Below are positions 17,912 through 25,743 of a stretch of 34,791 nucleotides of DNA, in pieces (the first letter of the stretch is position 1; the number at the start of each line of letters is the position of its first letter). A program made the position numbers and the translations under genes. The notes beneath the pieces were generated by a model, which saw only the letters and a list, made by a program, of their open reading frames with translations, did not search any database and had not been told where the DNA came from. Source of the DNA: Gemmatimonadota bacterium (GTDB taxonomy: Bacteria; Gemmatimonadota; Gemmatimonadetes; Longimicrobiales; Gaopeijiaceae); the NCBI GenBank assembly GCA_029863525.1, contig JAOTVL010000027.1:1-34791 (forward strand), written 5' to 3'.

Positions 17912-19540
17912 TCATGCCATACCGGCGTACGCGACGCCCGTGAGCTCCGCGATCTCCCTCTTCCACGTCGTGAGGTCGGTTCGATCGAAGCCGCTCAGCC
18001 GATCGTGCCCGCAGGCACGGGCGAGCACCCGCATGAGATCGACCGAGGCACGCAGATAGCGGTCCAGTCTCTTCGCCGATTCTTCGACGATCAGGCGTGA
18101 CCGGAGGTGCTTCTGCTGGGTCGCGATCCCGACGGGGCAGTTGTTGGTGTGACATGCCCGCATGCCGAGACAACCGATCGCCTGCAGCGCCGAGTTCGCC
18201 ACGGCGACTCCGTCCGCCCCCAGTGCGAGCGCCTTTACGAAGTCGGACTCTGTTCGCAGCCCTCCGGTCACGATGAGCGTCACGTCGTCCGCCCCGCTCT
18301 CGTCCAAATGGCGACGGGCCCGAGGGAGAGCCGCCAGCGTCGGCACGGAGATGTTCTCCTTGAACACGTTCGGCGCGGCTCCGGTCGCTCCACCCCTTCC
18401 GTCGAGGATGATGTAGTCGCAGCCGACCTCGAGGGCGAAATCCAGATCCCGCTCGATGTGTTGAGCCGAGAGCTTGAACCCGATGGGAATTCCCCCGGCG
18501 ACGTCGCGGACTTGATCGGCGACTTCTCGAAAGTCGGCGGGCGTGACCAAGTCGGGAAAGGCGGGCGGGCTCACCGCCGGTTGACCCGGTTCGAGTCCTC
18601 GTACTTCGGCGATCTTCTCGACGACCTTCTCGCCGGGCAGATGTCCGCCGGTACCAGTCTTCGCACCCTGTCCACCCTTGAAGTGGAACGCCTGACACCG
18701 AGCCACCTTCTCGAGGCTCCAGCCGAATTTGGCGGACGCTAGCTCGTAGAAGTAGCGGCTGTTGGCCTCCTGCTCCTCGGGAAGCATCCCGCCTTCACCG
18801 GAGCAGATGCCGGTGCCGGCCATCTCGGCACCACGTGACAAGGCGACCTTCGCTTCCTCGGAGAGGGCACCGAAGCTCATGTCGCTGACGAAGATCGGGA
18901 TGTCTAGCTTGAGCGGGCGCGAGGCGCGAGGCCCGATCACGAGCTCGCTGTCGACTGGGTGGTCGTCCGGAAGGGGGCGGGTCGCGAGCTGCGCCGTCAG
19001 GATCTGGAGGTCCGTCCAACGAGGAAGCTCGGTGAGCGGCACGCCCATGGCCGACACATCGCCGTGGTGGCTGCTCAGTCCGTCCGTCGCCAGTGACTGT
19101 ATGTATCCGTTGTAGGGCTCGGCCTCCGTGCCGTGGATATCCTGATACGTGCCCAGGTAGGCTTCGCGGTCGAACGGTTGGGGGTTCTCCCGGGCGAATT
19201 CGGCGACCTCGGAGTCGTCCACCCACACCGCGTCGGCCTCGGTATCGATCTCGGCACGGAATCGGTGGAGCGCCTCGTCGTTGTTGTACTCGCTCACCCC
19301 GGTGTCGTAGCGGTAGTCCCAGCCGTGTACGCCGCAAATGAGGTTCGGACCGTCGATGTGGCCGTCGGCGAGCAGGGCCCCTCGGTGGTGGCAGCGACCA
19401 TACATCACCGACACGCGGTCGTCGTGACGGATCACCACGAGGTCCACGCCGGCGACCAGCGCGTATGCCGGACTCCGATCGTCGAGCCCACTCCACGTCG
19501 CGACCTTGGTCCGGTTCTTCGAAATCATGGGCAGGTTCAT
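17912..19540 (-). CDS. Rieske [2Fe-2S] domain fused to an FMN-binding glutamate-synthase-like domain
   Basis: The 542-residue product joins two redox modules. Residues about 10-110 are a Rieske domain with C50-x-H52 and C69-x2-H72 (RCHHRGALL ... CGVHGW). Residues about 165-530 match the central FMN-binding domain of glutamate synthase: IFVSDMSFGALSEEAKVALSRGAE, HFKGGQGAKTGTGGHLPGEKV, DYIILDGRGGATGAAP and VTGGLRTESDFVKALALGAD. The 3Fe-4S cysteines C457, C463 and C468 are in CLGMRACHTNNCP. There is no N-terminal glutaminase domain, and no GltD-like partner is nearby. The Rieske domain may deliver electrons to FMN; the amino donor and true reaction are unknown. The gene converges on proA. No strong ribosome-binding site decides between the Met codons at 19540 and 19528. 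Confidence 0.88.
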   Translation of the reverse strand: MNLPMISKNRTKVATWSGLDDRSPAYALVAGVDLVVIRHDDRVSVMYGRCHHRGALLADGHIDGPNLICGVHGWDYRYDTGVSEYNNDEALHRFRAEIDTEADAVWVDDSEVAEFARENPQPFDREAYLGTYQDIHGTEAEPYNGYIQSLATDGLSSHHGDVSAMGVPLTELPRWTDLQILTAQLATRPLPDDHPVDSELVIGPRASRPLKLDIPIFVSDMSFGALSEEAKVALSRGAEMAGTGICSGEGGMLPEEQEANSRYFYELASAKFGWSLEKVARCQAFHFKGGQGAKTGTGGHLPGEKVVEKIAEVRGLEPGQPAVSPPAFPDLVTPADFREVADQVRDVAGGIPIGFKLSAQHIERDLDFALEVGCDYIILDGRGGATGAAPNVFKENISVPTLAALPRARRHLDESGADDVTLIVTGGLRTESDFVKALALGADGVAVANSALQAIGCLGMRACHTNNCPVGIATQQKHLRSRLIVEESAKRLDRYLRASVDLMRVLARACGHDRLSGFDRTDLTTWKREIAELTGVAYAGMA

Positions 19541-19758
19541 GGGCGTTCCTGGGTTTGCCGCTCGGGCGTCGACGGCGGATCACGGCTCTCGGACGGCAAC
19601 GGTAGCCCCGACTCACCCTGCGCGGCCAGCGGCCTGGTCCCGGTCTGTTACAAAGCGGTTACGCACATCGACGGAAGGAGCCGGCGCGTCGACCCGACGA
19701 TCGTGATCCCATGCGGAGCGGATGAGCCGCTTCGGCGGACTCGATCGCTGGAGGATCG
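19541..19758. promoter_or_regulatory. Divergent promoter region between the Rieske-GOGAT gene and the VTT-protein gene
   Basis: This 218-bp gap must hold promoters for both strands. It contains a GTTAC direct repeat at 19647-19651 and 19658-19662, an 11-base step (one helical turn) that could mark a regulator site. No clear -35/-10 pair is seen. Confidence 0.3.
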
Positions 19759-20253
19759 ATGTGGGAAGTCCTCGTAGGGCTACTCGTGGCCAGCGCGGTG
19801 AGCGGCGTCCTGCCGATCATCAACGCGGAGGTGCTGGTCGTCGCCGCTGCCGCGGCGATGCCTGCCGTCGGCGTTCCCCTGGTCGCACTCGCGTCCACGC
19901 TCGGCCAGATGAGCACGAAGTTCTCACTCTTCGCGGTCGCTCGATGGGCACCCTCGCGTCTGCCGAGCAAGGCGAAAGGTGCGATCGATCGAATGACGAG
20001 GCCGATGGAGAAAAGGGGCGGCGCAGTGTGGCTCCTGATCTTCGCGAGCGCGGCCACGGGGATCCCTCCGTTCTACGGGGTCAGCCTCGCGGCGGGAGCG
20101 CTCGGAGTGAAGGCGTCGGGGTTCCTCACCGGTGGCTGCTGCGGCCGACTGATTCGCTTCGGCGTGCTCGCGTGGCTCGGGCACGGTCTGGGTGCACGGG
20201 CGCTCGAGACCTTCGCCGAGGTCGTCCAGGCCGCGCAGCTGACGGGAGGGTGA
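19759..20253 (+). CDS. Small VTT/DedA-like (YqaA-type) membrane protein
   Basis: A 164-residue inner-membrane protein. GGAGG at 19750-19754 sits four bases before the ATG. Hydrophobic segments are at about 1-20, 25-48, 88-112 and 125-150. The pattern around the KKGAID-like turn and IFASAATGIPPFYGVSLAAGALG, with Gly/Pro-rich re-entrant segments, is typical of VTT (SNARE-associated/DedA) proteins, some of which act as lipid scramblases or carriers. The call rests on this pattern only. The phospholipase-D-like gene starts four bases after its stop, so a shared role in membrane lipid handling is plausible. Confidence 0.65.
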   Translation: MWEVLVGLLVASAVSGVLPIINAEVLVVAAAAAMPAVGVPLVALASTLGQMSTKFSLFAVARWAPSRLPSKAKGAIDRMTRPMEKRGGAVWLLIFASAATGIPPFYGVSLAAGALGVKASGFLTGGCCGRLIRFGVLAWLGHGLGARALETFAEVVQAAQLTGG

Positions 20254-20257
20254 CGTC

Positions 20258-21382
20258 GTGAGGATCGAGTTACTGGTCGGCGCCGAGGAGTTCTGGACCC
20301 GCATGTGTGAGGACCTCAGGGGGGCCAAGGAGTCCGCGTACATCCAGACGTTCAGCTTCGAGGGCGACCGGGTAGGCACCCGGCTGGGGCGTGAGATGCA
20401 GCGTGCGAGCGCCGCGGATCGTCGGCTCTTCATCGACAGCTACAGCCTTCTCTACCACAGCGACCGCCTCGTCCTCGGACCGGCGTGGCGGAGCCGATCA
20501 CTGCGCACCGAGGTCGCGCTGACGCACCGTTGGGTCCGGAGGCTTCGCGATGAAGGTGTCGGCGTGCGCTTCGGGAACCCCTTGGGTCCGTGGCCGATCC
20601 GGTTGGCACGTCGCAGCCACAAGAAGATCGCCGCGTTCGATGACCGGGTCGTGTACCTGGGTGGGATCAACTTCAGCGAGCACAACTTCGCGTGGCACGA
20701 CATGATGCTCCGTGTCGAGAGTCCTGTGCTCGCGCGGCTCCTCTCGGACGACTATCGGGCCTCTTGGGTGGGAAGGCCGATCGCGTTCGACCGTTGTGTC
20801 GATCCCTTCCGAGTCCTGAGCCTCAACGGACGGGGCAACGCCGAGGGCTTTCGGCCACTCCTCGACGCCATCGACGGCGCAGCGCGGTCCATCGACGTCA
20901 TCAGCGCGTACCTCTCTCATCCCTTCACGGGGTACCTCGCGCGTGCTCGGGAGCGGGGTGTGCGCGTCCGCCTGCTCATGCCCGGCGCGAACAATAAATC
21001 GAACCTGGCGCGCCACATGGTGGAACGCGCCGCTCGAGCGGGCTTCGAGCTCCTGCGCTTTCCGGGCATGAGCCACATGAAGGCCATGATGATCGACGGT
21101 GAGCAGCTGGTCTTCGGCTCGAGCAATTTCGACTTCATGAGCTATCACGTGCTCGAGGAGCATGTGGTGATGACCCGCGACCCGGACGTGATTCGATCGT
21201 TCGTCGATCGCGTCTGGACTCCCGACACCGCCCGGTCCGTCGCGAGCCCGGTCCGCTCCAGTCTCGGAACGAGACTCGGGGACGCAGCGGTCCGCGTCGG
21301 AGCTGGGCTCGCAGCGCGCCTAGCGCTTCCTACCGAAGGCGCGCGGCGCTCCGTGCTCGACCCATCGATCCGGAGGACATGA
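20258..21382 (+). CDS. Phospholipase D-family protein, cardiolipin-synthase-like
   Basis: Members with two HKD motifs exchange phosphatidyl groups, for example forming cardiolipin from phosphatidylglycerol. The 374-residue product has both motifs: H121-K123-D128 (SHKKIAAFDDRVVYLGGINF) and H273-K275-D280 (SHMKAMMIDGEQLVFGSSNFD). The second domain begins near FRPLLDAIDGAARSIDVISAYL. There is no N-terminal membrane anchor, as in ClsB-type enzymes, so it would attach peripherally. The start is GTG at 20258 with GGGAGGG seven bases upstream. The stop overlaps the next ATG (ATGA). It could also be another PLD-like phosphodiesterase or nuclease; the lipid role is favoured by the VTT-protein neighbour. 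Confidence 0.87.
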   Translation: MRIELLVGAEEFWTRMCEDLRGAKESAYIQTFSFEGDRVGTRLGREMQRASAADRRLFIDSYSLLYHSDRLVLGPAWRSRSLRTEVALTHRWVRRLRDEGVGVRFGNPLGPWPIRLARRSHKKIAAFDDRVVYLGGINFSEHNFAWHDMMLRVESPVLARLLSDDYRASWVGRPIAFDRCVDPFRVLSLNGRGNAEGFRPLLDAIDGAARSIDVISAYLSHPFTGYLARARERGVRVRLLMPGANNKSNLARHMVERAARAGFELLRFPGMSHMKAMMIDGEQLVFGSSNFDFMSYHVLEEHVVMTRDPDVIRSFVDRVWTPDTARSVASPVRSSLGTRLGDAAVRVGAGLAARLALPTEGARRSVLDPSIRRT

Positions 21383-22104
21383 TGAAACTGAACCTGAACG
21401 TGCCCTGCATTCGCCGGGGGCTGCTCGGCCCGATGACCCTCTTGTTGCTGGGAGCGCCCGCATTGCTGGCGCAGGAGCGCATCGAGCGGCCCGCTTGGGT
21501 GGTTGGCGACGTACCGGACACGGTGTGGATCTTGTTGGAGTCCTCGGTGGCGCAGCGTGACTCGGACGAAGCGAAGGCATTGCTGTTAGAGGCGGAGCGC
21601 CTAGCGCGAGCTTCGATCGTCGGTCACGAAGAAGACGTCGGACGTCGCTTCGCGCTGGCGGCGGTCCTGGGCATGCGCACCGACGTCGAGGGTGGGCGAA
21701 CGAAGGTGCGAACAGCCTCCCGACTCTACGAGGAGTTGGGCGTGGTACTCGGTCTCGATCCGGAGCTCGCGCAGGCGAGGTACATGATGGGACGACTGCA
21801 CGCGGGTGTTCGGAGGATGAGTGGGGTGACCCGTTGGCTCGCGACCAACCTGCTGGGTGGCGCGATCCTGAAGGAGGCCTCCTGGGCGGAGGCGGAACGC
21901 CACCTGCTGTTCGCCGAAGAGAATGCCCCGTCGGTGCCGGACCACCATTTGCAGCTCGCGCGAGTCTACGCTGACACCGGTCGCCCCGACCTCGCATACG
22001 AAGAGGCGCTTCACGTCGTGGCCCTGGACGCGCGCTCCCCGATGGAGCTCGCGGCGCGTGCAGAGGCCCTCGAGTTGCTCTTCGAACTGGCACCCGACGC
22101 GTGA
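21379..22104 (+). CDS. Exported TPR-like protein
   Basis: A Sec signal peptide (basic start, GLLGPMTLLLLGAPALLAQ) precedes about 205 residues of helical repeats. The helix pairs RLYEELGVVLGLDPELAQARYMMGRLH and HHLQLARVYADTGRPDLAYEEALHVVALD are TPR-like. The arrangement, with a LLGG turn in the middle, recalls bacterial relatives of RMD-type (regulator of microtubule dynamics) TPR proteins, whose role is unknown. The ATG at 21379 overlaps the PLD gene stop; a second ATG at 21382 is better spaced from GGAGG (21372-21376), so the protein may start one codon later. It is probably periplasmic and acts with the membrane-lipid genes upstream, by association only. Confidence 0.72.
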   Translation: MMKLNLNVPCIRRGLLGPMTLLLLGAPALLAQERIERPAWVVGDVPDTVWILLESSVAQRDSDEAKALLLEAERLARASIVGHEEDVGRRFALAAVLGMRTDVEGGRTKVRTASRLYEELGVVLGLDPELAQARYMMGRLHAGVRRMSGVTRWLATNLLGGAILKEASWAEAERHLLFAEENAPSVPDHHLQLARVYADTGRPDLAYEEALHVVALDARSPMELAARAEALELLFELAPDA

Positions 22105-22270
22105 GGATTCGCATGAAGCCCCGCGAGGGACTGCAACCTCCGGGGTGTGCCGGGCGTCCAAAGGGTGCGGTCCGAAGCCCAGCCACTGCCGCCCCGCCGG
22201 ATGAAACTTCGGGACCCCGATCGTCGAAGGGGCAATGGGAAGGCGACCCCGTCGCCAGTGAGGAGGAGGA

Positions 22271-22510
22271 ATGATGATCAACGTACGAATGGACAGTAGA
22301 CGTTCGGCGCCCGCGTGGGCCGCGGTCGGGGCACCTTTGGTGGGGGTTCCGATCCTGGTCGCGCTTCTGGCGCTGGCGACACCCGCGCCGGATCTTCCCG
22401 AGAACGGACCCGATACCGTGGTCCGCATCGAGCAGATCGAAGCGCTTCCGGTTGGAGCCGCCGGCGAGTGCGAAGCGGCCCTTCAGGATGGGGTGATGAA
22501 GAACGGCTGA
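22271..22510 (+). CDS. Small single-pass membrane or exported protein (79 aa)
   Basis: Not recognised. The purine-rich AGGAGGAGGA at 22261-22270 directly precedes tandem ATGs at 22271 and 22274; the second has better spacing. A basic N-terminus (RMDSRRSAP) is followed by a hydrophobic stretch (AAVGAPLVGVPILVALLALA), then an acidic tail with one cysteine. This would be a signal anchor with the tail outside. Coding support is the ribosome-binding site and the membrane-protein layout only. The 166 bp before it show nothing clear. Confidence 0.5.
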   Translation: MMINVRMDSRRSAPAWAAVGAPLVGVPILVALLALATPAPDLPENGPDTVVRIEQIEALPVGAAGECEAALQDGVMKNG

Positions 22511-22567
22511 TCGTCCGGTTCGGTCTTCGTCCGGAACCCGACCGCTACTCGCCGCCTATAGGGTGTC

Positions 22568-23506
22568 ATGGACGAGATACACGTACCGAACGATGCGACC
22601 TACTCACCGGTCTCGCTGACCGATCTCATCGCCACGGCGCCGCTGGCTTCCAGAATCCTCTTGGGCGCGACGCTGCCGGGACGGGTCTTGAGCGCGGCTG
22701 CGCTCGGGATGTATGCGGGCAGCGCGATCAAGGACTGGGTCAGCCGCCGTGAGGTGCGTTGGATCGATTTCCAGCGCGAGTTCGGTTGTGACGTGAAAAC
22801 GTTGCGGCCGATGCCGGAATCCGAACGACGGAAGGAGGTCAGCCGTCTCGGCGTTCGGCTCAGTCAAGGGTACACGGACGAGCGAATCCCTCGTGCGGAG
22901 CTCGCCGTGTCCGTGAACCATCACCTGACGGAATACATCGCGGGCATCACCGGCCAACGGGTGTACACCAGCTCCCAGGTGCGGGACTTCACCCTCGCGA
23001 AGCTCGTCTTCCCCTTCGCCATGGGGGTGTGCGACGTCGTGTCCGGCGACGTAGCGCTCTTCCGCGACACGGGCATCTTCGAGCCGCACATCATCTGCCA
23101 CGAGTTCGTTCACCGGCAGGGCTATTGGAAGGAGCTCCACGCGCAAGCGCTCTCCTACCTGGCGCTCATGGCCTCCGGCGATCCGGTCATGGTCCAGGCA
23201 GCCCTGGCGGAACGCCTCCACAGGCAGCTCAAGGTGCTGGCTGGCGACGACCACCAGGCGTACCACGATCTGGTCGACCGCCTCGATTTGCGTGAGGAGC
23301 TGGCGGATCAGCTCCACGCGCTGCGCCCGGATCCCGGGGCCTACGAGAGCTCCGTGTCCGTCGTGATGAAGAAGCTCTACGACGAGCGGATGAAGCTCAC
23401 GGGTCAGAACGGCTTGTCCGACTACGACGAAGGGTTCACCAACTTCCTCTGGACCTTCGGTGGCAGCTCCTCCGCGCGCCAGGAGCGGTGGCAGACGGAG
23501 GTCTGA
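22568..23506 (+). CDS. DUF3810-like zinc metallopeptidase
   Basis: The 312-residue product has a hydrophobic region near residues 23-55 that could anchor it in the membrane. A catalytic domain follows with HEFVH (H178, E179, H182) in IICHEFVHRQGYWKELHAQALSYLAL. The HExxHxxGxxxE arrangement with a following Ala-rich helix matches my memory of DUF3810, where E189 would be the third zinc ligand. A DYDEGFTNFLWTF block near the end also fits that family. The substrate is unknown. The gene lies 57 bases after the small membrane-protein gene. No strong ribosome-binding site is visible (AGGGTG at 22560-22565). Confidence 0.72.
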   Translation: MDEIHVPNDATYSPVSLTDLIATAPLASRILLGATLPGRVLSAAALGMYAGSAIKDWVSRREVRWIDFQREFGCDVKTLRPMPESERRKEVSRLGVRLSQGYTDERIPRAELAVSVNHHLTEYIAGITGQRVYTSSQVRDFTLAKLVFPFAMGVCDVVSGDVALFRDTGIFEPHIICHEFVHRQGYWKELHAQALSYLALMASGDPVMVQAALAERLHRQLKVLAGDDHQAYHDLVDRLDLREELADQLHALRPDPGAYESSVSVVMKKLYDERMKLTGQNGLSDYDEGFTNFLWTFGGSSSARQERWQTEV

Positions 23507-23530
23507 GCACCGTCGTCGTCGCCCAGCGGG

Positions 23531-24598
23531 TCAACCGAACAGCTCGATCTGCGGACCCCGCGCAGACGAGGGTCTACGAAACGCCGCAGCCGACAGGGCG
23601 GGTGGATCGCCCATCGCGAGCCGATTCCGCGCGACGTGAAAAAGAGAGCGTAGCTGTTCGGCCCACGGACCCTCGCCCCCTCCCCTCACCGCGTAGCGAC
23701 TGTCGTAGAGCGCTCCGCCCCTCATCTCCTTGACACGGTTGAGCACCTTGTCGCGCCGATCCGGGACGTGGCGCGCCAGCCACTCCGAGAAGGTGTCCTT
23801 CACTCCGTGGGGAAGGCGGAGCACGATATAGCTCGCGAACGTCGCGCCGGCTTGGGCAGCCGCGGCCAGGATCTCGGGCATCTCGTGATCCGTGAGACCG
23901 GGCACCACCGGTGCGACGTTGACCCCAACCGGAATGCCGGCGCGGGCCAGGAGCTCGATGGCCCCCAGACGTCGAGCAGGACTCGACGCCCTCGGCTCCA
24001 TCGAGCGCTGCACCTCATTTTGTAGCGAGGTGATGGACAGGACGACGGATACCGCTTGGTGATCGGCGAGCTCCGTCAGGAGGTCGACGTCCCTCGTGAC
24101 CAGATAGCTCTTGGTGATGATGGTGACGGGGTTCCTACACTCGGCCAAAACCTCGAGGCAGCGACGCGTCACGCGGAGCCGACGTTCGGCCGGCTGATAC
24201 GCATCTGTGGCGCCGCTCAATCCGATCACCTGCGGTCGCCAGCGCGGGGATGAGAGTGCTTCGCGCAACAGCTCGGGCGCTCTCTCCTTGACCAAGATGC
24301 GGGTCTCGAAGTCCAACCCCGCCGAGAAGCCGAGGTACTCGTGCATGGGGCGGGCGTAGCAATACGCGCACCCGTGGCTGCACCCCCGGTATGGGTTCAC
24401 TCCGGCGTCGAAGCCCACGTCGGGCGAATCGTTCTTGGCCACGATGCTTCTCGACGCGTCCTGCAGAAGCATCGTTTCGGGAGCCGGGTCGTCCGGATCG
24501 TGCCAGTCGGAACGATCGACGTGGAGACGCTCGAAGCGGTTTGGCGGGTTCCAGCTCGTGCCCCGACCCTTGAGCGTGGGCAGATTCAGCGCGTCCAT
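23531..24598 (-). CDS. Radical SAM protein, PA0069/SplB-like (spore photolyase-related)
   Basis: Radical SAM enzymes cleave S-adenosylmethionine at a [4Fe-4S] cluster to start radical chemistry. The cluster motif C73-x3-C77-x2-C80 is in NPYRGCSHGCAYCYARP, the signature of the subgroup annotated as DNA repair photolyase-like. TIITKSYLVTRDVDLLTEL and the VGVNVAPVVPGLTDHEMPEIL block fit the same group. The start at 24598 gives 355 residues and follows GAGGGG closely; an upstream Met at 24673 has no support. A role in repair of UV-type lesions is suggested by the relatives but not demonstrated. A paired GTTC direct repeat upstream (24619-24633) may link it to the SOS response. Confidence 0.86.
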   Translation of the reverse strand: MDALNLPTLKGRGTSWNPPNRFERLHVDRSDWHDPDDPAPETMLLQDASRSIVAKNDSPDVGFDAGVNPYRGCSHGCAYCYARPMHEYLGFSAGLDFETRILVKERAPELLREALSSPRWRPQVIGLSGATDAYQPAERRLRVTRRCLEVLAECRNPVTIITKSYLVTRDVDLLTELADHQAVSVVLSITSLQNEVQRSMEPRASSPARRLGAIELLARAGIPVGVNVAPVVPGLTDHEMPEILAAAAQAGATFASYIVLRLPHGVKDTFSEWLARHVPDRRDKVLNRVKEMRGGALYDSRYAVRGGGEGPWAEQLRSLFHVARNRLAMGDPPALSAAAFRRPSSARGPQIELFG

Positions 24599-24613
24599 AT
24601 CCCCTCGTCTTCG

Positions 24614-24633
24614 ATACCGAACAAATACCGAAC
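24614..24633 (-). promoter_or_regulatory. Direct repeat GTTC-N7-GTTC, possible LexA-type box
   Basis: On the plus strand ATACCGAAC occurs twice, at 24614-24622 and 24625-24633, an 11-base step. On the coding strand of the radical SAM gene this reads GTTC, seven bases, GTTC, the form known for alphaproteobacterial LexA sites. It ends 16 bases before the gene's start codon and lies in a locally AT-rich stretch. Whether this organism's LexA uses such a site is not known from the window. Confidence 0.45.
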
Positions 24634-24670
24634 TAACGTATTCACGATCTCGGGCGGGGAAAAGGGGAGA

Positions 24671-24706
24671 CAAAAGAAACCGCCCGGAGCAGTGCTCCGG
24701 GCGGTT
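24671..24706 (-). terminator. Strong intrinsic terminator of the 143-aa protein gene
   Basis: AACCGCCCGGAGC (24678-24690) pairs perfectly with GCTCCGGGCGGTT (24694-24706) around a three-base loop. Read on the minus strand, the 13-bp stem is followed by TTTCTTTTG. It lies 22 bases after the stop of the minus-strand gene ending at 24729, which it should terminate, insulating the radical SAM promoter. Confidence 0.9.
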
Positions 24707-24728
24707 CCGTTCCTCTTTCCGGACTGGG

Positions 24729-25160
24729 TCAGATCATCTCGATGTCGTAGCAGACGCGCCAGTCGCTCATGTTCTCCGGGTCACCGGAGCCCTCGTCGGT
24801 CGGCTGATGGCGACCGACCCAATCGGACAAGGAGCCGGTGTACTCGCGGCGGTAGTCCTCCAGGTGGTCGTTCGCGGTCAGATCATCCAACTCGACTCCG
24901 AACAGCTCGACGATGAGGTTGTCTCCGCACTCGCCCTCGTAGAGGACCTTGTCGATCTTGTCGACCTTGTTCCGGCGGGGGTGATCCGAGATGGACCAGT
25001 AGCCCTGCTCGGGGAACTCGAGCTCGTGCGATTGACCGGCCGTAGTGACTTTGGAGCGGAAGCGGAACTCTCCCTCGTCGTCCCACATCGCCTCCTTGTT
25101 GTCCTTGATCTGGATCCAACGAAGTGTGACCCGGATCTGGCCGCCACCGTTATCGGACAT
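24729..25160 (-). CDS. Acidic hypothetical protein (143 aa)
   Basis: Not recognised. The Met at 25160 is chosen because AGGAG lies about five bases upstream; the in-frame Met at 25184 has none. The product has no signal peptide or membrane segment and is acidic. It starts with beta-strand-like alternation (QIRVTLRWIQIKDNKEAMWDDEGEFRFRSKV), somewhat like C2 or other Asp-rich beta-sandwich domains, and ends with ENMSDWRVCYDIEMI. It is a single-gene transcription unit closed by a strong terminator, which argues that it is real and well expressed. Codon use and GC look somewhat lower than in its neighbours, by eye only. Confidence 0.72.
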   Translation of the reverse strand: MSDNGGGQIRVTLRWIQIKDNKEAMWDDEGEFRFRSKVTTAGQSHELEFPEQGYWSISDHPRRNKVDKIDKVLYEGECGDNLIVELFGVELDDLTANDHLEDYRREYTGSLSDWVGRHQPTDEGSGDPENMSDWRVCYDIEMI

Positions 25161-25258
25161 TCTGGCTCCTGTTTCTTCAGACATTTGGTGACGCGCAGTA
25201 ATAGGGGCGCTCGGTCAGGCGAGGTCAAGGGTGGAAGATGCCGTGAAACCCGCCTCGC

Positions 25259-25642
25259 TCACGCCTTCCCGACCTCCGACATGAGTGCCAGCTGATTCCC
25301 TTCTGAGTCGCTGAAGAATGCCATCCACAGGTCATGGTCCTCCATTTCCGCGATGAGCGTCGGCTCCTGATCGAACGTGACGCCGCGTCCGCGCAGCGCG
25401 GCTTCAGCCTCTGCGATGTCCGGCACTCTGTAATACAGAATGGACCCGGGGCACCCACGGTCGTCCTCGGGAGACCCCAGCATGAGCCTGATGCCGTCGA
25501 GATCGAAGAACGCCATGCGTGGTACCTCGAAGAGAAAGCGCACGCCCAGGGTGTCCCGGTAGAACGCGATCGCACGCGCCAGGTCCTTGACCGGCATCAT
25601 GATCTGCCCGACTCGATCGAGTCCGAAGTCTCCGTCGTCCAT
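25259..25642 (-). CDS. VOC-family (glyoxalase/bleomycin-resistance fold) protein
   Basis: A 127-residue single VOC domain. It has the two-module beta-alpha-beta3 pattern: VGQIMMPVKDLARAIAFYRDTLGVRF, then ILYYRVPDIAEAEAALRGRGV and DLWMAFFSDSEGNQLALMSE. A likely metal-ligand Glu is in the C-terminal EGNQLAL segment. The start at 25642 is six bases after GGAG; an upstream Met at 25681 is unsupported. Members range from lyases and dioxygenases to resistance proteins, so no substrate is assigned. It is monocistronic or loosely linked to the 143-aa gene downstream. Confidence 0.88.
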   Translation of the reverse strand: MDDGDFGLDRVGQIMMPVKDLARAIAFYRDTLGVRFLFEVPRMAFFDLDGIRLMLGSPEDDRGCPGSILYYRVPDIAEAEAALRGRGVTFDQEPTLIAEMEDHDLWMAFFSDSEGNQLALMSEVGKA

Positions 25643-25743
25643 GTGGTGCTCCGCCAGCGGGGTGGAACGCCTAAGGTCCACCCCCGGCGGTCCACACGCC
25701 AGCGGCCCGGGCTTTCTCGTCGAGGTGCCCTACGCGGAGGTCG

